Source of the DNA: Lacticaseibacillus saniviri JCM 17471 = DSM 24301
GTDB lineage: Bacteria > Bacillota > Bacilli > Lactobacillales > Lactobacillaceae
Length of the DNA stretch: 64,000 nucleotides
Reading direction: 5' to 3'
Assembly: GCF_001311785.1 (NCBI RefSeq)
Contig: NZ_BBBX01000009.1
Span: 17,119-81,118 of the forward strand
Part shown: positions 58,067 through 64,000 of the stretch, piece after piece
Numbering within the stretch: the stretch's first letter is position 1
How the letters are laid out: every line of letters starts with the position of its first letter
Notes under the pieces: model-generated
The model's database searches: none
What the model saw: only the letters and a program-made list of their open reading frames with translations
Told to the model about the DNA's origin: nothing
Position numbers and translations under genes: made by a program

Positions 58067-58140
58067 ACAAGCTGTTTCTTAATGATGCCGCCAGCGGTAT
58101 GATGAGCACAACACCTCGCAACTAAGAAAGGAAGACCATC

Positions 58141-58452
58141 ATGACATACGATGAGTTCATTGCATATCTGCGGCAAAATAGTCGCATTATTGACGATTTC
58201 ATCAGCAAGGCAACCACCTACATGAATACACAAAATGAGCAACAAGAACCTGAGCAACGACGCGCAGCCATGGATATCGAGTTTGCGGTTGACGGCATGC
58301 GGCGCCAATTCACAAGTGATCTTTATACTAACCTTCACGGCAAGATTGCGCGTGACCACGTCAATGACGAAGCGGCCTGGATTGCTTACCTTGAAGAGAA
58401 TGACATCTTAGACAGTGTGAGCGAATCGGTGGCTGAGATGGAATTTGAATAA
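58141..58452 (+). CDS. Hypothetical acidic protein
   Basis: 103 residues, predicted mostly helical and acidic: YDEFIAYLRQNSRIIDDFIS, then RRAAMDIEFAVDGMRRQF and AAWIAYLEENDILDSV. AAGAAAGGAAG precedes the ATG. No family was recognised and no neighbours suggest a role. Own promoter and shared terminator. Confidence 0.7.
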   Translation: MTYDEFIAYLRQNSRIIDDFISKATTYMNTQNEQQEPEQRRAAMDIEFAVDGMRRQFTSDLYTNLHGKIARDHVNDEAAWIAYLEENDILDSVSESVAEMEFE

Positions 58453-58505
58453 CGATTTCGCATAATCCGGTCTATAAATTTTCTCACAATTTTGCTTATG
58501 CAAAT

Positions 58506-58538
58506 AAAAAAGACAGCAAGTGAATTGCCGTCTTTTTT
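58506..58538. terminator. Bidirectional terminator between hypothetical gene and tRNA-Arg
   Basis: Stem AAAAAAGACaGCA/TGCcGTCTTTTTT around a 7-nt loop, with T-runs on both strands; ends both the plus-strand gene and the minus-strand tRNA. Confidence 0.9.
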
Positions 58539-58603
58539 GTGCACATTTCGTGCACACCGCCGTTGAAACTCTTTGGTATCAAAGGGTTTCAGTCGATATT
58601 CTA

Positions 58604-58677
58604 TGCTGCAGATGGGATTCGAACCCATGACCGATGGTTTAGAAGACCATTGCTCTATCCAACTGAGCTACTGCAAC
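58604..58677 (-). tRNA. tRNA-Arg (anticodon UCU)
   Basis: Full cloverleaf on the minus strand: acceptor GTTGCAG/CTGCAGC, D arm GCTC...GAGC, anticodon stem ATGGT/ACCAT with loop CTTCTAA (anticodon TCT, reading AGA/AGG), T arm ATGGG-TTCGAAT-CCCAT. The 3' CCA is not encoded. Consensus promoter upstream and terminator downstream; single tRNA gene. Confidence 0.96.
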
Positions 58678-58696
58678 AAATGTAGCAAACTTCATA

Positions 58697-58725
58697 AGTA
58701 TAGGAAAATCAGCGCTGACTGTCAA
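58697..58725 (-). promoter_or_regulatory. tRNA-Arg promoter
   Basis: Minus strand: consensus -35 TTGACA (58720-58725), 17-bp spacer, -10 TATACT (58697-58702). Confidence 0.85.
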
Positions 58726-58770
58726 CGTTTTCGGTGAAACATACCGACCCAGCGATCTCACTGAAATGGC

Positions 58771-58799
58771 TTGCATGTCATCTGAGAAGTCGTTACACT
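58771..58799 (+). promoter_or_regulatory. pepX promoter
   Basis: -35 TTGCAT (58771-58776), 17-bp spacer, -10 TACACT (58794-58799). A short inverted repeat TCGGT/ACCGA (58731-58747) lies upstream. Confidence 0.65.
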
Positions 58800-58833
58800 G
58801 AATTTAATCAAATTCTAAGAAACGAGGATCACG

Positions 58834-61212
58834 ATGAAACTCAATCAATTTGCGCGATTAACGCCCGACCTTGAAACCCAGCGCCAAGAACTAGCTGCCA
58901 TTGGCTTACTGGGCCAATCAAAAACTGATTTTACCCGGTGCCTACAAATCGTTTATCCAAAGCTATTCCCAGAAGCCTACTCACCCGCTGCGCAACAACA
59001 AGCGCTCGCTACCGTAGCGGTCAATGAGGAGCAGGATCTCAAACAGTGGTTACAAACCAACCCCACGCGTATGACGCAAGTTGAATTCTACACCGTCGCC
59101 CTGCAACTGCTGGGCTTTGAGGCCGATACCACCGTTGACTTGGCGGAACCCATCGCTTTTATGGAGCAGGTGAAGTTACCGCATCTCGATCACGACATCG
59201 AAACCACTAACGATTTCGTAGAAGCCATCTATCTCCTGCTCAACACGCGGACACCCAAGCTGGTCAACTATCTCGATGACTTAGCCAATCGTGGCTTTTT
59301 CAAACACTTCCACAAGAAACCCAATTTTCTCATCTTTAACGGGAAAGTCCAACAGACATTCAACCCCGATGAGGTCTTGCGCGAAGTTGTTTGGATCGAA
59401 TCCGATTTGGACACCGACCACGATGGCAAGCGTGACTTATTAGAAGCCACCATCTTCCGCCCAGCTGTGACCGGTGTCGGCCTCAAGGTGCCGGCCCTGT
59501 TCACGGCGAATCCTTATTTTCACGGGACCAATGATCAGCCGGACCTGACGCATGATGCCCAGAGCGGATTAACCGTCAAAACCACATCACATACGCGTGA
59601 AGAAGTGACCTACACGCCAGATGCACCGCTCGATTTACCACATCAAGAAGTCATGGGCAGTTCTCAACGTGCTGAGGTCTATGGTGACGAGAATGGCATC
59701 TATAGCCTCAATGATTATTTCATGGCCCGTGGTTTTGCCGTGGTTTACTCTGGTGGTGTCGGCACACGCGGTTCTGATGGCTTCCGTAGTACTGGGGGCG
59801 TTGATGAAACGGCCTCAGCTGTTGCCGTGATTGAATGGCTCACCGGTCAGCGCAAAGCGTTCACCAACCGGACAGATGGCATCACCATCGATGCGTGGTG
59901 GTGTAACGGGAGTGTCGCCATGACCGGCAAGTCCTATCTCGGCACCTTAGCAATCGCTGCTGCTACCAGTGGCGTGAAAGGCCTCAAGACAATCATTTCA
60001 GAAGCCGCAATTTCCAGTTGGTATGATTACTACCGCGAAAATGGTCTTGTGGTAGCCCCTGGTGGGTTCCAAGGCGAAGATGCGGATGTCTTGGCTGAAG
60101 AGACCTTCTCTCGTCAAAAGCAAGGTGGGGACTATCTCAAGGTCAAGGCTGCCTGGCAAAAGCATCTGGCAGCCATCACCGCCAATCAAGATCGCGAAAC
60201 GGGCGATTACTCCGCCTGGTGGGATGAACGCAACTATCGCAACAACCTGAGTCACATCACCGCTGATATTGTCAGTGTGCATGGGCTCAATGACTGGAAC
60301 GTCAAGCCCAAGAACGTCATCAAGTTCTGGGAAGGTATTCAGGACTTACCTGTTGCCAAGAAATTGTTCCTGCATCAAGGTCAGCACGTTTATTTGAACA
60401 ATATCTTATCATTAGACTTTACCGACATGATGAATCTATGGCTGACACACGAGTTGTTGGGTGTAGATAACCATGCCGAGACCCTCTTGCCGGATGTCAC
60501 GATTCAAGACAATGTGACACCAGAAACCTGGCACACGGTCACTAACTTCGGTGAAAATAATCCGGCTGTCACGACTCAGCAGATTCCGCTGACACAATTG
60601 AATCCCAGTGCTGATCATTTCACCGATCATGCTAAGGCCATCTATGTCGCCAATCACGATGATCCCGATCGCTTCGAGGCAGCCATTATTCAACCCGACA
60701 GCGACTATGCTGAGAGTCGACTGCTATTGACACAGCCAACGGCAACCACTGATTTGACGCTTGAAGGCACCCCTAGCATCGATTTGCATCTCAGTATCGA
60801 TCAGCCGACGGGTATTCTCAGTGTTCGCTTAGTTGATTTGGGCCCCGCCAATCGGTTTAATCCAACCCCAACTGTTCTTGAACGCAATGGCTATCAACTC
60901 GCCTATGACTTCAAAACCGACAATCGGTTAGAATTCACGCCATCTAAAACGATAACGGCGGCGAAGTTGATCAGTTTTGGCCACATCAACTTACAAAATC
61001 AACAGAGCAGCTATCAAAGCAGTGTCATTGAACCCGGTGTCGCGTTTGATATTCACCTCGAGCTGCAACCGACCCACTACACAATTCCAGCGGGGCGCCA
61101 ATTAGGGCTGATCATTCACGGGGCGGACATGGCACAAACCATCCAACCCGACCAACCTGTCACCTACACCATCGATTGGGCCAAGAGCCAGTTGAACCTG
61201 CCTCACTACTAA
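58834..61212 (+). CDS. pepX: Xaa-Pro dipeptidyl-peptidase
   Basis: Serine peptidase (S15) releasing X-Pro dipeptides from casein-type peptides taken up by Opp. 792 residues, normal for lactobacilli: MKLNQFARL start, N-terminal helical domain, alpha/beta hydrolase core with nucleophile Ser 367 in GKSYLGT, Asp 487 in HGLNDWN and His 518 in HQGQHVY, then a C-terminal jelly-roll domain. Cytosolic, no signal peptide. Monocistronic, with promoter and strong terminator. Intact. Confidence 0.97.
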   Translation: MKLNQFARLTPDLETQRQELAAIGLLGQSKTDFTRCLQIVYPKLFPEAYSPAAQQQALATVAVNEEQDLKQWLQTNPTRMTQVEFYTVALQLLGFEADTTVDLAEPIAFMEQVKLPHLDHDIETTNDFVEAIYLLLNTRTPKLVNYLDDLANRGFFKHFHKKPNFLIFNGKVQQTFNPDEVLREVVWIESDLDTDHDGKRDLLEATIFRPAVTGVGLKVPALFTANPYFHGTNDQPDLTHDAQSGLTVKTTSHTREEVTYTPDAPLDLPHQEVMGSSQRAEVYGDENGIYSLNDYFMARGFAVVYSGGVGTRGSDGFRSTGGVDETASAVAVIEWLTGQRKAFTNRTDGITIDAWWCNGSVAMTGKSYLGTLAIAAATSGVKGLKTIISEAAISSWYDYYRENGLVVAPGGFQGEDADVLAEETFSRQKQGGDYLKVKAAWQKHLAAITANQDRETGDYSAWWDERNYRNNLSHITADIVSVHGLNDWNVKPKNVIKFWEGIQDLPVAKKLFLHQGQHVYLNNILSLDFTDMMNLWLTHELLGVDNHAETLLPDVTIQDNVTPETWHTVTNFGENNPAVTTQQIPLTQLNPSADHFTDHAKAIYVANHDDPDRFEAAIIQPDSDYAESRLLLTQPTATTDLTLEGTPSIDLHLSIDQPTGILSVRLVDLGPANRFNPTPTVLERNGYQLAYDFKTDNRLEFTPSKTITAAKLISFGHINLQNQQSSYQSSVIEPGVAFDIHLELQPTHYTIPAGRQLGLIIHGADMAQTIQPDQPVTYTIDWAKSQLNLPHY

Positions 61213-61254
61213 CATTTTCAAGCATTCGCACCACGATAAGCTTTGTCTCCACAC

Positions 61255-61301
61255 AAAAAGGATCTGAGCGCGGCCATACCGGCTGGCTCAGATCCTTTTT
61301 T
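61255..61301. terminator. Bidirectional terminator between pepX and glnA
   Basis: A 15-bp stem AAAAAGGATCTGAGC/GCTCAGATCCTTTTT with T-runs on both strands, serving the convergent pepX and glnA. Confidence 0.93.
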
Positions 61302-61359
61302 AGCGAGATACATTGGTGGGTCGAACAGGACACTCGACCGCTTTGCTTGCGGTATTCGC

Positions 61360-62701
61360 TTAGTATAATTCTAAGTATTGTTCCCGTTCCCAATCGGACA
61401 CTTCTTGACGATAAGCGGCCCATTCGAGATCTTTGGAATCCTTGAAACTCTGATACAAGTGATTCCCCAAAGCACCACGGACAACATCATCATTGCTCAA
61501 TGCCTTCAAAGCATTGTGTAAGGTGGATGGTAAGTCTTGAATGTGGTTTGCTTTACGTTCGTCATCTTGCATCCGATAAATATTGCGGTCCACCGCATCT
61601 TCAGGGGCAACTTGGTTCTCAATCCCGTTCAAGCCGGCTTCGAGAATGGCAGCAATTGCCAGATATGGATTGGCGGCTGGGTCAACGCTCCGTAATTCCA
61701 GGCGTGTGGAGAGACCGCGTGATTGTGGCACCCGAATCAGTGGTGACCGATTCTTACCGGACCACGCGACATAAACAGGTGCTTCAAAGCCTGGAACCAA
61801 TCGCTTGTATGAGTTGACGGTTGGATTGTTAATCGCAGTCAAGCCACGCGCGTGTTCCAGCAAGCCACCCAAGAAGTGCATCGCTGTTTCACTCAGTTGT
61901 TCGTCACCGTTCTCGTCGTAGAAGACATTCCCGGCTTCGTTGAATAAACTCATATTGATATGCATCCCACTCCCGTTGATACCGTGAAGTGGTTTTGGCA
62001 TGAAGGTTGCGTATAATCCGTGCTTGCGGGCAACGGTCTTAACAACTAATTTAAAGGTTTGAATTTGGTCGGCGGCCTTTAAGGCATCCGCATACTTGAA
62101 ATCAATTTCGTGCTGACCTGGGGCAACTTCGTGGTGAGATGCTTCCACTTCAAAGCCCATCTTTTCTAATTCGAGCACGATATCGCGCCGGCAATTTTTC
62201 ACCCAAGTCAAGTGGGGCAAAGTCAAAATAGGATCCCTTATCGTTCAAGGTCAAGGTTGGGTGACCTGCATCATCTAACTTGAACAGGAAGAATTCTGGT
62301 TCAGGGCCGATGTTAAAGGCGCTGTAACCGGCCTTTTTCATCTTATCCAGGACACGAATCAGGTTATTCCGAGGATCGCCAGCAAATGGTGAGCCATCTG
62401 GCCGGTGAATCGAGCAGATCAACCGGGCAACCTTACCGTGATCGTTTTCCCATGGGAAGAGTAACCATGTGTTCAAATCAGGGAATAACAGCATGTCACT
62501 TTCTTCAATTCGGACAAAACCATCGATGGAAGAACCGTCAAAGGCAATCTTGTTGTTGAGCACTTTTTCCAATTGGCTGATGGGTACTTCGACATTCTTG
62601 ATAATCCCGTTCACATCAGTAAACATTAACCGCAAGAATTGAACATTCTCGTCCTTAACAATCTGTCGAATCTCGTCTGCCGTAATTTCTCGTTTTGCCA
62701 T
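61360..62701 (-). CDS. glnA: Glutamine synthetase type I (frameshifted)
   Basis: Makes glutamine from glutamate and ammonia; feedback-inhibited enzyme also controls GlnR. About 446 residues, the GSI-alpha length. Visible: [75 protein letters not shown] and the R-x-E loop with [11 protein letters not shown]. One extra base in 62195-62199 breaks it; removal reads [21 protein letters not shown]. The adenylylation loop of GSI-beta is absent. Second gene of glnRA. Confidence 0.95.
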
Positions 62702-62734
62702 GCACCATTGCTCCTTTAAAATTAGTTGTTAGGA

Positions 62735-63080
62735 TTAAAAGCCCTGCTTCACGCGCGGCGGTTGATTAAACCGACTCTGATTCATGAGTTCTGCTCGCAG
62801 CATTTGCCGGACCTCTGCATCACTATTTTGCTGTTGTTGCTTATCACGGAACCGTTTGACCTCGGCCAGGGTTAAACCACTGTCCAATTGTTCCTTGATA
62901 CTGAGCAAATCCTCAACATCACGTAATGCATAGAGGCGGTGATTCCCCCGGGGTTCGTTCCGGTTGAATCAAGCCTTGCGCTTCATAATAACGAATCTGG
63001 CGCGCACTCAACTCGGTCAGTTGAATAACTGTACCAATCGGCAACACTGCCCGCTTGCGCAAATCACGAATCTCTGTCAT
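62735..63080 (-). CDS. glnR: MerR-family nitrogen regulator GlnR (frameshifted)
   Basis: Represses glnRA and nitrogen genes when glutamine is plentiful. About 115 residues: winged helix [32 protein letters not shown], then the dimer helix [28 protein letters not shown] and a C-terminal tail rich in Q/N/R that contacts glutamine synthetase. One extra base in the C5 run 62945-62949 breaks the frame; removal reads [14 protein letters not shown]. Starts ATG 63080 and lies 34 bp before glnA. Confidence 0.9.
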
Positions 63081-63106
63081 AACAGGTCCTCCATCTAACG
63101 TGACTT

Positions 63107-63135
63107 ATCATACCAATTGAAAAAAGAGCTGTCAA
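63107..63135 (-). promoter_or_regulatory. glnRA promoter
   Basis: Minus strand: consensus -35 TTGACA (63130-63135), 17-bp spacer, -10 TATGAT (63107-63112). Confidence 0.85.
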
Positions 63136-63142
63136 TTCATCG

Positions 63143-63159
63143 TGTCAGATTATCTGACA
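63143..63159. promoter_or_regulatory. GlnR operator
   Basis: TGTCAGATTATCTGACA fits TGTNAN7TNACA exactly and is a near-perfect palindrome. It ends 7 bp upstream of the -35 of the glnRA promoter, the usual autoregulatory position. Confidence 0.88.
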
Positions 63160-63177
63160 TTGAAGTTTGTTTTTCTA

Positions 63178-63213
63178 CAAAAAAGCCACAACCCAGGCGC
63201 ACCTAGGTCATGG
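63178..63213 (-). terminator. Terminator after the amino acid permease
   Basis: Stem GCCA-ACC-AGG/CCT-GGT-TGGC with small bulges and T6 on the minus strand, 14 bp after the permease stop. It overlaps neither the GlnR box nor the promoter. Confidence 0.8.
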
Positions 63214-63226
63214 CATGTTGCGGAAG

Positions 63227-64000
63227 CTATTCGACTGCGTGTTCTGGCATGTCCTTATTGGTATAACGTGCAATGGCTGGCATCACGAAGCCTAACCCAA
63301 AGAGCACAATCACAGACACGATGTTCATAATCAGTTGATGCGTGAAGCCTGGTGTCCCAAACGCAACTTCTTGCGGCATGAAGCCCATGGTTGCGCAGAC
63401 AAAGGTGAATAACAGACACCAACCACCGACAAACATCGCACCGGCTTTGTTCTTGATGAAGACGTAAGGCGAATTGAATTTGTCTTGTTGCATCCGCAGA
63501 CTCAAGAAGGCAAAGAAGACCCAACACGTCTTATAGGGTGAAACAATCCCGTTTAAGTTCAGTAGCCAATTGAACACACTATTAATGTTTGGCAGCGTAC
63601 TACTCAGCAGCAGTAAGAACAGGCACAATCCAGCCGTGAAGATGTAACTGTGAATCGGACGCCCATTCTTATTCTGTTGCAGTAACCATTTTGGCATGAA
63701 GCGAACGGCGGTATCGGCGGAAAGCACCCGACTTGAGGCATCGATTAAGACCGCTAACTGCGCCAACATGAAGATCAATTGCGTTGCCGCAAACAGATAC
63801 ATCAGAATCTTCCCCATCCCCATCTGTTCACCCAGCATCATGAAGGCATAGTATGCCCCATTCATCTTGAGGTCGTCAGGTAAATGGTTGGCATCGAAGA
63901 ACACACCCAATGCCAGTGACCCGAAAATAACCAAGAAACCGGTCATCAGCGCCAACATCCACATCGCCTTAGGGAATTCACGCTTAGGATCACGCATCAT
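63227..64000 (-). CDS. APC-family amino acid permease (5' end outside window)
   Basis: The C-terminal 257 or more residues of a permease with about seven visible helices. RDPKREFPKAMW is a cytoplasmic loop before a helix, and the pattern resembles glutamate/GABA-antiporter-type APC proteins (helices with LAQLAVLIDASSRVL, NINSVFNWLLNLNGIVS). The substrate cannot be told. The ATG at the very edge (64000) is internal; the gene starts outside. Direction is toward glnRA, so it may share nitrogen control. Confidence 0.85.
   Translation of the reverse strand: MMRDPKREFPKAMWMLALMTGFLVIFGSLALGVFFDANHLPDDLKMNGAYYAFMMLGEQMGMGKILMYLFAATQLIFMLAQLAVLIDASSRVLSADTAVRFMPKWLLQQNKNGRPIHSYIFTAGLCLFLLLLSSTLPNINSVFNWLLNLNGIVSPYKTCWVFFAFLSLRMQQDKFNSPYVFIKNKAGAMFVGGWCLLFTFVCATMGFMPQEVAFGTPGFTHQLIMNIVSVIVLFGLGFVMPAIARYTNKDMPEHAVE

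Noticed and set aside
58604..58677. tRNA-Arg as an integration site with a genomic island
   Set aside because: No integrase, no repeated tRNA 3' end and no foreign-looking genes nearby; flanking genes are ordinary.

Overview
The window looks like core chromosome of a lactobacillus (Lactobacillaceae, Lactobacillales). Support comes from the opp order D-F-B-C-A, a PepX dipeptidyl-peptidase, a GlnR-type glnRA operon, a ribosomal protein L27 with a Firmicutes N-terminal extension beside its Prp protease, and classic low-GC blocks: ffh-rpsP-khpA-rimM-trmD-rplS, rnc-smc-ftsY, asp23-fakA-recG-plsX-acpP, gmk-rpoZ-coaBC-priA-fmt-rsmB-stp-prkC-rsgA-rpe-thiN and efp-asp23-nusB-folD-xseAB-ispA-tlyA-argR-recN. 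Base composition is near half GC by eye. No prophage, IS element, CRISPR array or defence system was recognised.

Layout. 0-8.4 kb: rpsB (3' end outside the window), a GIY-YIG protein, a tRNA-methyltransferase-like gene, plsC, an amino acid permease, a heterodimeric multidrug-type ABC exporter and small conserved proteins. 8.4-15 kb: rplS, a large membrane protein, and the SRP/ribosome-maturation genes trmD, rimM, khpA, rpsP, ffh and ylxM. 15-21.5 kb: an alpha/beta hydrolase, then rnc-smc-ftsY. 21.6-27.4 kb: the oligopeptide transporter, with a separate strong promoter for oppA. 27.6-33.2 kb: phospholipid synthesis and recG. 33.4-45.6 kb: rpmB, then the long coaBC-to-thiN block headed by gmk-rpoZ. 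45.7-55.4 kb: a small SOS-type gene, a 192-bp fold-back element, recN, argR and the isoprenoid/exonuclease/folate/efp genes. 55.4-57.2 kb: rpmA-prp-rplU with an L21-type leader, and a TetR regulator. 57.2-64 kb: small unknown genes, tRNA-Arg(UCU), pepX, glnRA and part of an amino acid permease.

The genes serve translation and ribosome assembly (S2, L19, S16, L28, L27, L21, RimM, TrmD, RsgA, RsmB, Fmt, EF-P), protein export (Ffh, FtsY), chromosome maintenance (SMC, RecG, RecN, PriA, XseAB), membrane lipid synthesis (PlsX, PlsC, AcpP, FakA), cell-wall signalling (PrkC/Stp) and peptide and nitrogen nutrition (Opp, PepX, GlnA/GlnR, permeases).

The dominant oddity is the sequence itself. About 23 genes, many of them essential (smc, rnc, priA, fmt, coaBC, plsX, prkC, glnA), carry one to four single-base indels, about 45 in all. 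Roughly 36 are missing bases and 9 are extra bases, mostly in short homopolymer runs. Adding or removing one base restores a family-like protein each time, so I read these as sequencing or assembly errors and annotate each locus as one gene. The most interesting biology is the LexA-boxed small gene at 45.8 kb, the fold-back element beside recN, the ARG box before argR, the GlnR box before glnR, and several operator-like palindromes in promoters.
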